From Pegoplata infirma (Eukaryota; Arthropoda; Insecta; Diptera; Anthomyiidae), in the NCBI GenBank assembly GCA_963921195.1, contig OY992536.1, positions 97,675,550 through 97,739,549 of the forward strand: a DNA stretch of 64,000 nucleotides. The letters run 5' to 3'. Shown here in pieces: positions 23,181-33,954 of the stretch. A program made the position numbers and the translations under genes. The stretch's first letter is position 1. Each line of letters opens with the position of its first letter. The notes under the pieces were generated by a model. It saw only the letters and a list, made by a program, of their open reading frames with translations, had not been told where the DNA came from and did not search any database.

Positions 23181-23985
23181 CACTCAACATAATAACTCTG
23201 TTAAATTATAGAAAAACTCTGCTAATTTAACAGAGTACACCATACTTTTCCAGCTAACAACATTTCTTGGTAATTTTACTAAAAAACTGTAAAATGATTT
23301 TGACAAAAAAAAAACTGTTAATTAACAGAGTTTATTGTAAAATATTGGTTAAATATGAAAGCTTTTTTACAGAGAAAACTCTGTAATTTTACTTTAAAAC
23401 TCTGTAAAATGATTTGGACAAAAAAAAATGTTAATTTACAGAATTTCTAGTAAAATATTGGTTAAATAAAGCACCATTTAGCAAAGAAAACTATGTAAAT
23501 TTACATATATTTGTAAAATGCATTTGATGCAAAAAAAAATTTACAGAAAAACTTTGTAAATTTACAGAGTTTAGTTAAATGCATGTTATTTTATAAAATT
23601 TTTATAAGATTTCTGAAAAAAAATGTTGAAAACTTTTTTTGCTACTTTTTCAACTTTTTCTAAAAAAAAAAAATATACAGATAAAATTTTGATATTTGGT
23701 AACAAAAAACAAAAACTGCTCAAAACAGAAAACTTTTTTGGCTATAAAACATACGAAGTATTTTGCTAAGATCTGTATTTTAGCAGAAAACTATGTTAAT
23801 TATCTGTAAAATTAAGAATACAAAGTAAAAAGTAATATAACAGAGGAAACTTTGTTTTTTTGTCACAACAAAATACAAAGTATTTTCTTTAAATCTGTAT
23901 TTTGACAGAAAACTCTGTCAAATATCTGTTGAATTGAGATTACAGTCATTTTACAGAGTATTTTACAGAGTTATTATTTTGAGTG
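23181..23985. mobile_element. TA-flanked element, TIR CACTCAAAATAATAACTCTG (family I), copy 1
   Basis: Starts CACTCAACATAATAACTCTG and ends CAGAGTTATTATTTTGAGTG, with TA on both sides. The interior is made of ACTCTGTAAATTTACAGAGT-like palindromic words. It is in opposite orientation to the copy at 27815-28621, with similar length and the same internal order. There is no ORF. Confidence 0.85.
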
Positions 23986-23991
23986 TATATT

Positions 23992-24020
23992 TTATTCCCT
24001 ACACCACTCTGTGGTACAGG
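23992..24020 (+). mobile_element. Left stub of second mini-me-related family, copy 2
   Basis: ATTCCCTACACCACTCTGTG followed by GTACAGG is the start of the family and continues at 26301 once the hAT-like insert at 24021-26300 is removed. Confidence 0.7.
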
Positions 24021-24479
24021 CATGCGCGGGTACAAGGGGGGGGAAAAAGGGGAAATTTCCCCCCCCCAGACCAAATTTCAAAAAGCAAAAAAAAAGAAGA
24101 AAAAAAGAAAAAAGAAAGGAAAAGAAAGAAAAAGAAGAAAAAGAAAGAAGGAAGTTTTCTAAAAAAAATTTCCGAAGGAAAAAAATCTCGAAATCCAAAA
24201 ATTTTTAATAGCAAAAAATCTGAAAATTTTTAAAGGAAAAATGTGACTTAATCTGAAAATTTTCTGTTAAAAAATATTTTTCAATCTTATTATGAATTTT
24301 AGTATAAAAAATTACTTAGAATATGTTTTTTTTTGTCTAGAAAAATGTAACAGGATTTAGTTTACATAAAAAATGTTTGTCTACTGCATAGGAATAGGAA
24401 AAATATCTTAAAATCTTAAAAATATTGGTAGTCTAACGTTTGAAAAACTATTTTGGAAAACTTTTTTAGAATGTCTTAG

Positions 24480-25995
24480 AATCGGTCACAAAATCTGAGA
24501 CTTTTTCCATAGAAAAAGGTACAAAAAAACTCTAAGATTTTTCACATCCTCAAACATTTTCTTTTTAGGATTTTTGCAGAAGAATTCCCGAATTCTAAAA
24601 GTCTCAGAATCTGAGACTTTTTCTACGGAAGAAAGGTATCAAAACTTGAGACTTATTTATAGGAAAAAAGGTCGCAGAATCTGAGACTTTTTCGAAAGGA
24701 AAAAGGTTTTAAAATCTGAGACTTTTTCCATAGGAAGAATCTTTGAATTTGTGACTTATTTGAGGGGAAAAGGTCTCAAAATCTGAATCTTTTTTAAAAA
24801 GAAAAAGGTATTAAAGTCTGAGACTTTTTATTGTTGAAAAAAAGTCTCAGAAGTTGAAACTTACTCAATTGGAAGAAGGTCGCAGAATCTGTGACTTTTT
24901 CTATAATATAATAATAAATAATAATAATAATAGTTTTGTTCACATGATCAATTATTTTTATTTATTCTTTCTATTTACAACTCATTTTTAATAAATTCCA
25001 CCTAACCGAGAGCTGGTAACAATGACCGTCGTCTCGTTGTAGCGAAAAAAACCAAGGGTTCTGGTGGGAATCGAACCCACGACCCCCACGTTGAAAGGCT
25101 AGCACGCTACCAACTAGCCTACGGGGGCCCCTAGACTTTTTCTATAGGTAAAAGGTGTTAGAATCTAATACTTTTTCTATAGGAATAAGGTCTCAGAATT
25201 TCAAAATTTTAGACTTATTCTATAGGAAAAATGTCTCAGAATCTGACACTTTTTCTTTGGGAAGCAGGTCTCAGAAACTATGAATTTTTCGATAGGATAA
25301 AGGTCTCAAAATTTGAGACGTTTTCTTTAGAAAAAAAGTGTCTTTTTTATATTAGAAGAAGGTTTTAGAATCAAAGACTTTTTCTATAGGGAAAACGTCT
25401 TAGAACCTGTGACTTTTTCTTTTGGAAAGAGTCTCAAAATCTCAGACTTTTTCTATATAGGTCTTTGAATCAGAATGTTAAACTTTTTCTGAAGGAAAAA
25501 GTTCTACAATCTGAGATTTTTAATAAAGGAAAAATTTTTCAGAATCTTTTTCTTTAGGGGAAAAAGTGACAGAATTTTAGATTTTTTTTATTTAAGAAAA
25601 AGCTCTCAGAATCTGAGACATTTTCTATGGCAAAAAGGTCTGAAAGTCTGAGACTTTTTCTTTAGGAATAAGGTCTCAGAATCTGAGACTTTTTCTTCAC
25701 AAAAAAGTCTGAGAATCTGAGATTTTTTCTATATGAAAAAGGTCTCAGACTTTCTCTATAGAAAAAAGAATCTGAAATTTTTTTAGTACGAACAAATCTA
25801 ATAATCTTAGACCTTTTCTATAGGAAAAATATCTCAAAAATGCTTTAAAATATGACACTTTCTCTATAGTAAAATTTCTCAGAATCTGAGACCTTTTCTG
25901 TGGAAAAAAGTTCTTCGAATCCAAAAATTTTTCTATACGAAAAAACTCTCAGATTCTGAGACATTTTGCGTTAAGAAGAAGTCTTAGATTCTGAG
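24480..25995. repeat. Largest 35-bp satellite array, split by a SINE
   Basis: Roughly 40 degenerate units of AGAATCTGAGACTTTTTCTA plus TAGGAAAAAGGTCTC. This is the reverse-complement register of the arrays at 18.3 and 22.5 kb. It is interrupted at 24906-25133. Confidence 0.85.
24906..25133 (-). mobile_element. tRNA-derived SINE, copy 1
   Basis: On the minus strand the element begins GGGGCCCCCGTAGGCTAGTTGG. It carries a pol III A box (GGCTAGTTGG, 25110-25119) and a perfect B box (GGTTCGATTCC, 25067-25077), then an unrelated body and an (ATT)n-like tail at 24906-24930. GACTTTTTCTATA flanks both sides (24893-24905 and 25134-25146), though the host satellite could create this match. A tRNA head, non-tRNA body and simple-repeat tail define a SINE. 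The same body in the copy at 31861-32073 rules out a plain tRNA gene. Both internal promoter boxes look intact. Confidence 0.85.
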
Positions 25996-26300
25996 ACATT
26001 TGCCCTATAAAAAAAATAATTTTTTCATCATCTGTAGGAAGAATTTCTTCTATTGAAAAATTCTCAGATTTAGTTATAGCAAAAAAAAAAATTATCTACA
26101 CAAAATACATATGATTATGAAAAACAAACCCCCTTCGACAAAAACTAATAAATTTTATGATATTATAGCTTTCCCATATTTTTTTTTTTGCAATTGAAAC
26201 GTATCCCTGTTTTTGCTCGTCCGAGAAAGCATTATGATTTTTTTTCTTTGAAGTAAAAATAAATTTCCCCCCCCAAAGCCAAAAGCTGTACCCGCCACTG

Positions 26301-27085
26301 GGTACAGGGTATAATGAGTTTGTGCTGATGTTTGTAACTACCCGAAATATTGGTCCTAGACCTTCAAGTATGCCGATCGACTCAGAATTACTTTTTGAAT
26401 CGATTTAGCGATGTCCGTCTGTCAATCTATCGGTTTAAGCAGGATACAGGTCGCAATTTTTCATCAATTGACTTGAAATTTGAAACTTAAGCATCTTTTG
26501 GTCCAAGGACGAAGCCTATTGAAATTGGAGAAAATTGGTGTATGTTAAGACCTAGCCCCCATACAAACGCCCCCTTTGGATTCGTCTTAAATAACTCTTA
26601 CAACCGTATTAAAATAGATATCGCGTTTAAATTCAGCAGGTAATCAAATTGTATATGCACAAATCACCATTCCAAATCGAATCGGGTCAGTCCTTCTGGT
26701 AGTCCCCATACAAACCACCTTCCCGATATTCACATAACTCCCTCAAAATTCATAAAAATTGAAATATTTGATAAAAATTTTATTTTTAGGTGTTAAACGT
26801 GTACTTCAGTAACCAAATCAAATCGGAATATAATTGGACCATTTTTGGACTTAGTCCCCCATATAAAAATTTCGACCGGTATTCAGTTAAATTGGTTTAT
26901 TGACAAAAAATAAACCACTTCCACTAAAATTTGATCTGTGTGTGTTTTCTGCACTAAATAAAGATATTAAAAAAGACAGATACAATCGGTCCATGTTTGG
27001 ACTTGGGACCCATTTTCCTGAAAACACTGGTGTAGGGTATCATATGGTCGGTCTTGACCGTCTATAACTTTCTTACTTATTTTTA
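26301..27085 (+). mobile_element. Second mini-me-related family, copy 2, main part
   Basis: Continues from the stub at 23992-24020: GGGTATAATGAGTTTGTGC, CGATCGACTCAGAAT and GATGTCCGTCTGTC, then a tail ending CATATGGTCGGTCTTGACCG near 27050. It aligns with the copy at 19464-20990 outside that copy's insert. Confidence 0.65.
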
Positions 27086-27169
27086 TTTTTTGTAGGTTCT
27101 ACTTCTTAAAAAGTAGAAAGTTAAAAAAACTTTTAACTTTCCAGGGGGCCACCAAATTCTTTTTTCTTA

Positions 27170-27575
27170 ACACGTAGAACAAGACCGCAAAATAATCAAA
27201 AGCTCTCCGAGTAATATTTTTAAAGTTATCGAGTCTTGTAATTCTCGAAACCCCAGTGGTCCCCTAAAATCACGTATCCCAGAAACTAAGCAAGGTAGAG
27301 CAAAACGGACACACATTTTGGATCAAAAACTATGAACATTTTTAAGGAACCCTACTAGGTCTAGGCCAATCGGGGTTGGACCTATCGAATCCGAACCCAG
27401 TGGGGTCCTAAAATGTGTATAAACTAAGTTGAAATAAAAAAAAAATTTCAGTTAACTAATTTTTGGCAAAACAGTTTTGCTAACTCTACCAAAAAAATAC
27501 TAGGTTCAAAATCAGCAAATTTTCTTGTAGGTTTACAAGCTTTTTTGGCTAACATTACAGTTTTTCTTTAGTGTA
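27170..27575 (+). repeat. Dispersed repeat shared with 12836-13160
   Basis: Same order of words as the first copy (CTCTCCGAGTAATATTTT to ACAAGCTTTTTT). Its right edge TTTCTTTAGTG|TA resembles a CACT-type TIR, so it may be the end of a TA-flanked element. Confidence 0.6.
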
Positions 27576-27579
27576 GAAT

Positions 27580-27812
27580 TTTTCTATAGTAAAAGTCTCG
27601 GCATCTTAAAGTTTTCTGTAGAAAATCTCTGATTGTGAGAATCTTTCTAAAGGAAAAGTCTTAGAAGGAGGAGGGAAAAAACAGGAAATAATCTGAGTAC
27701 TTTTTTCTAGGAAAACCGCCTAAGAATCTTAAAACTTAAAAAAAAAAAAAATTAAAAACTTTTTAAGAATTCTGAGAATTTCTCTACTGGAAAAATCAGA
27801 GAATTTTTAGTC
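27580..27812. repeat. Degenerate 35-bp satellite
   Basis: AAAAGTCTCGGCATCTTAAA, GAATCTTTCTAAAGGAAAAG and similar eroded units. The TA target of the next element lies in this satellite. Confidence 0.5.
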
Positions 27813-27814
27813 TA

Positions 27815-28621
27815 CACTCAAAATAATAACTCTGTAAAATACTCTGTAAAATGACTGTAATCTCAATTCAACAGATATTTGACGGAGTTTTCTGTCAAAA
27901 TACACATTTAAAGAAAATACTTTGTATTTTGTTGTGATAAAAAAACAAAGTTTCCTCTGTTATATTACTTTTTACTTTGTCATCTTAATTTTACAGATAA
28001 TTAACAGAGTTTTCTGCTAAAATACAGATCTAAGCAAAATACTTCGTATTTTTTTATAACCAAAAATGTTTTCTGTTTTGAGTAGTTTTTGTTTTTGTTA
28101 CCAAACATCAAAATTTTATCTGTATATTTTTTTTGAGAAAAAGTTGAAAAAGTAGCAAAAAAAGTTATAAAAATTTTTTTTTCAGAAATCTTATAAAAAT
28201 TTTACAAAATAACATGCATTTGACTAAACTCTGTAAATTTACAGAGTTTTTTCTGTTTTTTTTTTTTTTGCCTCAAATGTATTTTACAAATACATGTAAA
28301 TTTACATAGTTTTCTTTGCTAAATGGAGGTTTAATTAACCGATATTTTACTGGAAACTCTGTAAATTAACAGTTTTCTTTTGTCCAAATCATTTTACAGA
28401 GTTTTATAGTAAAATTACAGAGTTTTCTCTGTTAAAAAGCTTTGTTATTTAAACAATGTTTTACTATAAACTCTGTAAATTAACAGTTTTTTTCTGTCAA
28501 AATCATTTTACAGAGTTTTTTAGTAAAATTACCAAGAAATGGTGTTAGCTGGAAAAGTATGGTGTACTCTGTTAAATTAGCAGATTTTTTCTGTAATTTC
28601 ACAGAGTTATTATTTTGAGTG
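27815..28621. mobile_element. TA-flanked family I element, copy 2
   Basis: CACTCAAAATAATAACTCTG and its inverse ACAGAGTTATTATTTTGAGTG-like end are flanked by TA at 27813-27814 and 28622-28623. At 807 bp it is nearly the same length as copy 1 and lies in the opposite orientation. Its interior of TTTACAGAGTTTT words is the cleanest in the window. Confidence 0.9.
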
Positions 28622-28659
28622 TAGAAAGTCTGAGTGTTTTTCTAGATACTGGGCTCAAC

Positions 28660-28925
28660 CAAAAACCATGATATTCTCATAGCATAATTTTCAAGAAAAT
28701 TATTCCGAAACACGTGTCGATTAAGTCTTGCAAAAATGACCAACATAAATAAATTTAAAACAAAAAATAATTTTCTTGAAAATTATGCTATGAGAATATC
28801 ATGGTTTTAATTAGTAAAGAAAATAATGACCTCGAGCCAGAATAAACATCCTCACAAAATATAATATTTTAAAGGTCGAATAAAACAATTTTTATTTATT
28901 AATAAAAATTAATCAGAATCTAAAA
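28660..28925. repeat. Satellite-edge repeat with a hairpin
   Basis: CATGATATTCTCATAGCATA plus ATTTTCAAGAAAATTATT at 28668-28705 is inverted at 28765-28806, leaving a loop of about 60 bp. The right part matches the reverse complement of 21781-21960. Confidence 0.7.
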
Positions 28926-28939
28926 TTTTTTTTATTTCA

Positions 28940-29435
28940 GTTATTTTTCCAATGAAAATCGGTAGATTTTCGGGAATTCTTTTGACAAATGTATGAAAAT
29001 GTCTGGTATAGAAAATGTAATTTATCATTCGAGGGGGTACTAAGGTATCTTAGAGAGTGAAAAAGTACTAAAGTACTTACTTTTTCCATCCCTGTTCTAT
29101 AGGAAAAAATCTGAGAATCAAATAATCAGAAAAAATTTGACACTTTTTTTATAGAAAAACTGTAAAAGAATCTCAACGTTTTTTTAAAGAAAAAAATACT
29201 CAGAAACAGAAATTATATGAAAAATTTCTCGGAATTTAGGAAAGTGTCTTAAAAATGTTAAAACGCATTAAGGTCGAAAAGTGTTTCAGAATCTAATAAT
29301 TTTGATGTAGAAAAAACGTTTCCAAATCTCAGACATTTTCAGTTGAAAAAATGTTTTGGAAGCCGAATATTTTTCTAAAGAAAATGGGTAACGATTTTGT
29401 AAATTTTTCAATAAAAAAAACAGGTGTTGAAAAAA
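28940..29435. repeat. Degenerate 35-bp satellite with a possible hAT-type end
   Basis: Eroded satellite words (AATCTCAGACATTTTCAGTTG and similar) run to about 29400. Near 29060-29094 the sequence AGTACTTACTTTTTCCATCC ends CCTG. Inverted, this reads CAGGGATGG, a hAT-like end without a partner here. Confidence 0.45.
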
Positions 29436-29439
29436 AACC

Positions 29440-29585
29440 ATAAGACATATTCGTGCCAAATTTTAGAAGCCCAAATTTCAGGAGCCTAGCTCTTTTACTT
29501 TGGACTGTGTCGTGTCTTCCACAGACGGATGGACAGACGGACAATGCTAAAATGTCTTAGAATCGTTCACTGATCAATTATATAT
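29440..29585 (-). mobile_element. mini-me-like fragment, minus
   Basis: Reverse complement of the family core: GACTGTGTCGTGTCTTCCAC, GACGGATGGACAGACGGAC (the GTCY run) and AATGTCTTAGAATCG, ending in TGATCAATTATATA. Confidence 0.65.
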
Positions 29586-29813
29586 CCGCCATTTCACGAG
29601 TCATTTTAGAAAATCTGACCGAAGGTCTTCTGATTTTCTTTATATTTTCCATACAGATTCTCTTTGTAGCCAATTACAGATTTCACTAATCAAGTCAAAT
29701 ATTCGAAAAACTCGCGATTTTATTCACGATTTTCGTTTTTAAAATGTTAAAATCTGTGTAACTTTGAATAGCTGTATTTTGTAAACTACTTATCGCATTT
29801 TAACAATCTAATA

Positions 29814-30336
29814 CCCTGTTCTCACGAGCATCTAAAAACGGTTTTAAACGACATTTGTTTTAATTAAAAAAAAAGTGTTCACACGTAATTTCACTCGTTT
29901 TATTTTGGTTTTTATGTTTTTATTTTGACATTTGCATTATCAGCTGATAAACATGTACACATTTCAACAACAAACGAAATTAAAATATGAAAATTATATT
30001 CATTAATTATACATAATATAACTGTTTATAATGTTCAAGAATTGTTTTAAGATAAAAATAGCACGATTTTTTTGTATTATTTACATTTTAGTAATAAACA
30101 ATGTTGCCAATATTAATAAAATGCTTTAAAAACGCTGACCATTCAAAAATACTCAATTCAACCCCTGGAATTCCGCTCGTTTTAAATCGTTTTAAGTTTA
30201 AAACGAGCTAAAAACATTTTTATTTTGACATATTACAACAAAAAAATGTATGGTAAAACGAGTCATAAAAATGGCTTTTAAGCATAAAACGAAAAATGTT
30301 GCTAAAAATGGTTTTTAGCTGTAAGTGAGAACAGGG
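29814..30336. mobile_element. TA-flanked MITE with CCCTGTTCTCAC ends
   Basis: Left CCCTGTTCTCACGAGCATCT and right end GTAAGTGAGAACAGGG are inverted. TA lies on both sides (29812-29813 and 30337-30338). The arms share CTAAAAACGGTTTTAAACG-like words, recurring inside in both orientations. No ORF is seen. Confidence 0.75.
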
Positions 30337-30338
30337 TA

Positions 30339-30511
30339 TAAAGCGCATACGAATCATATTTTCGTCTACTTTGATATCTGGTAAACTGCAAAAATTTGTG
30401 TTTCAACAGTGCATTTTATATGCAAATGCAGTTTTAAAGTACATTTTGCGAAATTTTTACCCCATTTGATTTTTTTTAATTCGCATATTTAAAAAAATTT
30501 GGGATTTTTTT
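30339..30511. other. Unassigned AT-rich stretch
   Basis: No recognisable feature. Confidence 0.3.
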
Positions 30512-30703
30512 TATACCCTCTACCCTAGTGATAGAGAATATATATAAGTTTGTCATTCCGTTTGTAACACCTCGAAATATTGGTCTAGGACCCTAAAAAG
30601 TATATATATTCTTGATCCTCGATCGATTTTAAGTCGATCTAGCGATGTCTGTTCGTCCGACTGTCTGTTGAAAACACTTTTGAAAGACTTTACGGAGCTA
30701 TCG
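30512..30703 (+). mobile_element. mini-me-like repeat, truncated
   Basis: TATACCCTCTACCCTAGTGA, TATATATTCTTGATC, then the core TTTTAAGTCGATCTAGCGATG and GTCTGTTCGTCCGACTGTC. It stops at the 5' end of the following retrotransposon. Confidence 0.65.
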
Positions 30704-30704
30704 T

Positions 30705-31755
30705 TCAACTTCTGACAAGTGTGGAGGTGTTTTAGTTTAACTCCGTGTTATTAATTGAATTACTGAAACTGTTCGTAATAGGTTATGTTCGTAATAGGTA
30801 TTTTTGTGATATTTTCATGACCACATCAAGGAAAATGTAAATATGGACACAAATGATACCGGTTTAATTCGAAGATCTGCCTCACCGACTGGTGCTAGTC
30901 CTAGCACTGGTCTTAAGGTTGCGACCTTGAAGGCCGGCCTTGATTATGGTAAGGGTGCTCAGCCCAATATTGGAAAAGTTCCCACACAGCTACGATGGAT
31001 TTTAGACCAATTAGTCTGTCTTCTTTTTTGTTAAAAACAATGGAACGAATGGTAAACTCATATTTGCGTAGAGTGATGCATACAGCAAGGGTAGATCAAC
31101 GGAATCAGCTCTTCATAAGCTCGTTGGTACCATCGAGAGATTGCTTTCGGTGAAGGAGTACACTATGGTGCCCTTTTTTGATATAGAGGGTAGAGATGGG
31201 CGCTGGTCACGTGATTTGCGTGATTCACGTGAATCACGCGTGAATCACGCGTGAGTGTTAGTGATTTTCATTTCAATCACGTGATTGTGAGTTGAAAAAA
31301 ATCTGAGTGAGTGATTAGTGAGTGAGGCGTTTATTTTTTGCGTGAGTTTGCGTGATTAGATTTTTTGATTTGCCCAAATCTTTTTTTAATTTTTTGTAAA
31401 AAAATTTTTTTTGGAGTTTTTTTCTTTTTCTGGTAAGAAAATTTTATTGCGTGAATAGATTTTCACGCGTGAGCGTGATTGAATCTGGCGTGATTCACGT
31501 GTGAGTGTGAGTAAGTTTTTTATTACTCACGTGAATAGTGAGTGAGCGTGAGTAAAAAAAAAATTTGCGTGAGCGTAAGTGAGTGTGAGTCAAAATCCAC
31601 TCACGCGCCCATCTCTAATAGAGGGGCTTTTAATAATGTCATCCCAGACTCGATAATTCTGGCATTGTCTGGTCTGGGAGTAAAGCGTGGGATCGTTGTA
31701 ATGGTGGAAAACCTACTTGCCAATAGATGTATAACGCAAGAAAGCTAGAGCTTTA
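30705..31755 (+). pseudogene. Internally deleted non-LTR retrotransposon (ORF1 start joined to mid RT)
   Basis: The 5' UTR and ORF1 start match the minus-strand copy at 43 kb: a 5' end near GTGTGGAGGTGTTTTAG, TTCGTAATAGGT repeats, and an ORF1 start MDTNDTGLIRRSASPTGA at 30843. After PNIG (about 30975) the sequence jumps into the middle of RT: DFRPISLSSFLLKTMER (near 31000-31050, shifted frame), STESALHKLVGTIERLLSVK (near 31095-31160) and DIEG, then AFNNVIPDSIILALSGLGVK after the MITE. Most of ORF1, the endonuclease and the RT N-terminus are missing. Frameshifts are also present, and the copy ends near 31755. It is split by the hAT-like MITE at 31191-31617. Confidence 0.8.
31191..31617. mobile_element. 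hAT-like MITE, TAGAGATG ends, second complete copy
   Basis: Ends TAGAGATGGGCGC and GCGCCCATCTCTA are perfectly inverted for 13 bp. The TSD ATAGAGGG is exact at 31183-31190 and 31618-31625. Arms contain GTGATTCACGTGAATCACG-type words. The insertion splits the RT word DIEG-AFNNV of the retrotransposon. Confidence 0.9.
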
Positions 31756-31860
31756 TAAAGATGTGCAGAATAGTGGAGTTGGGATATGAAATCCGTATGC
31801 GCCAAAAAAAAATAATTATGCTGCAAAAAAAAAAACATAATAATGCTGCAAAAAAAATTA

Positions 31861-32073
31861 GTAATAATAGTTTGATCACATGATCAATTATTTTTATTTA
31901 TTCTTTCTATTTATTTACAACTCATTTTTAATAAATTCCACCTAACCGAGCACTGGTAACAATGACCGTCGTCTCGTTGTAGCGAAAAAAACCAAGGGAT
32001 CTGGTGGGAATCGAACCCACGACCCCCACGTTGAAAGGCTAGCACGCTACCAACTAGCCTACGGGGGCCCCCC
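31861..32073 (-). mobile_element. tRNA-derived SINE, copy 2
   Basis: Nearly identical to copy 1 over head and body. A box GGCTAGTTGG is at 32050-32059 and B box GGTTCGATTCC at 32007-32017. The tail is TAATAATAG-like at the left. A further tail-like fragment (TAGTTTGATCACATGATCAA) follows at 32099-32128. A-rich DNA surrounds it, so the TSD cannot be fixed. Confidence 0.85.
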
Positions 32074-32128
32074 TTTTTTTTTTTGTTTTTTTTTTTTTGT
32101 AATAGTTTGATCACATGATCAATTATTT

Positions 32129-32399
32129 AAAAACACAAAAAAATTAGTATGCTGCACTTATTAAAAAAAATTAAAAAAAAAACAAAAAAACAAAATAAAT
32201 ATCAAAAAAAAAACAATAAAAAATTAAAAACAAATATAAATTTCAAAAAAATAAATAAAATTAAAAAAAAAACAAACAAAAAAAATAAAAAAAAAAAATA
32301 AAAAAAAAAATAAAAAATATATAAAAAAATTGAATAAAAATCAATTAAAATAGTTTTGTCACAAAATTTTCTCATTTTTATAAATATTTGGTGGTCCTA
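32129..32399. repeat. A-rich simple sequence
   Basis: Long runs of A with AAAT, AAAC and TAAA interruptions. No ORF is seen. Confidence 0.7.
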
Positions 32400-32471
32400 A
32401 AAAGGACAGATTTTTCAAAAGATAGTCTTAGATGATGATGTTTTTAAAGTTTCCTTTTTTTTGGTAAGAAG
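32400..32471 (-). pseudogene. Detached downstream piece of the gag remnant
   Basis: On the minus strand this reads SYQKKGNFKNIII then stop. It joins the decayed sequence at 34427 once the hAT-like element between them and one TSD copy are removed. No zinc knuckle is visible. Confidence 0.5.
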
Positions 32472-33176
32472 CAGGGTTGGCAACCGAAACGAATAACGGT
32501 ATCGGTAACGGTATTGGTATTACATATTTTTTATATCGGTAACGGTAAAGGTAACGGTATTTTCGATTATTTCGGTAACGGTGAACCGTTACCGAAACAT
32601 TAATACCGGTACGTACCGGTATTATGAATAAAATGTTACCAAGTAATAAATTTGTTAAAAACACGTAAAAAATAAAAAAATATTAAAAAAAATTAAAAAA
32701 TATAATTAAAAAACGTTAAAAAACTGTTAAATTCAGTACATTTTCTATACGTTATTATATTTTTACTAGTAATAAATACTCTGAATTAACTCAGAATTTA
32801 ATGAAAACATTCACGCAATATTGTAATTCAACAAATACGAACTCATGTTGGCAGAGACACCTTTGTCCAATAAGCAAAAGAATCTTCATTTTGAGCCATA
32901 TGAGAAATCTGCATTTTAAGCCATTTGAGAAATCTGCCGTCAAGATAGCAGAAAAATCTGCTGATTTTAACAGAGAAATCTGCTGATTTCAAATAAACAG
33001 CGTGAACATCAAAATTGTCCTGTTGTTCAAAAAGAAATCGGCAGGGATAAAAAAACTTGGTAAGGGTGTTTCAGGGGATGTTTTTTTAAGGGGGAGGATG
33101 GGAAGAATCGGAGGGACATTTTTCCAGTCGCCATAGAAGTTAAGAAATTCATTTTATTTATATTTACGCTTAAAAA

Positions 33177-33738
33177 CACTCAAAAAATTATGTTAGTAAA
33201 TTCAACTGAAAATGTCAGTTAAAATAACTACTTTGTAAGTTGTTTTGGGGTCAACTACTTTTTCAGTTAAATCAACTAACAATGTTAGTTATTTTAACTG
33301 ACAAAAAACAACTGACTTATGTAGTAAAAACTACTAACATTTGTAGTCAAAACAACTAAAGTGTAGTCAAAATAAAATAATCAATATATAATTTTTTTTT
33401 CAAAAAATTTAAAAAAAAAAAAATTGAAGACCAATTTTTTTTTTTTTTTTTTTAAGTTGTGAAAAATCAAAAAAAGAAAATTTATTTTTATTTTTTGGAC
33501 AAAAACTTAGAAAATTTTTCATAGATAATAAAAATAAAATTAACTACTTTAAATAACTGTTACTACATTACAGTACTTTTTTGTAAGTTGTTCAAAAAAA
33601 ACGACTTAAAATAACTAACAGAAATAGTTGTTTGATATTTCTCATACAAAAAAAAACTGACTTTGTAGTTGAAAACAACTAACTACTGTAATATACACAA
33701 ACAACTAACATGTAGTAACTAACATAATTTTCTAAGTG
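33177..33738. mobile_element. MITE, TIR CACTCAAAAAATTATGT (family II), copy 2
   Basis: Closely matches 7821-8399, including TTTTGGGGTCAACTAC and ACATGTAGTAACTAACATA. The right flank is TA and the left AA, so one copy of the TSD has mutated. Confidence 0.8.
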
Positions 33739-33954
33739 TAATACAATTTTATCAATATTTTATTTTCTATAGACAAGCCCCAAAAAGGGACGGACCGAAA
33801 AAAATCGAATTTTTTATCTTGGTCAAGGAACATCATAAAAATGTTTCATTTTCTAAACAAATAGACAAAAAAAACAAATAAAATATGTTTTTCTGGGGTT
33901 GTTTTTCAGGGGGAACTTAATTTTATCTGGTCCTATATTGACCATTTCGGAACT

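Larger units (their letters stand above)
24021..26300. mobile_element. hAT-like element filled with palindromic satellite
   Basis: Ends CATGCGCGGGTACA and TGTACCCGCCACTG are imperfect inverted repeats. The 8-bp TSD GGTACAGG is exact at 24013-24020 and 26301-26308. Inside each end is a G/C run (GGGGGGGG near 24043, CCCCCCCC near 26267). The interior is mainly an array of the 35-bp satellite (24480-25990) and a SINE (24906-25133). The opposed A/G-rich open frames at 23934-24233 are composition artefacts. No transposase is present. Confidence 0.8.

Noticed and set aside
23934..24233. Lys-rich and Phe-rich overlapping frames on both strands
   Set aside because: They come from an A/G-rich purine run at the edge of the hAT-like element. 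Homopolymer composition explains them.
25033..25133. A genuine tRNA gene on the minus strand
   Set aside because: The anticodon stem does not pair well and the same head plus a non-tRNA body recurs at 31861-32073, so it is a SINE.
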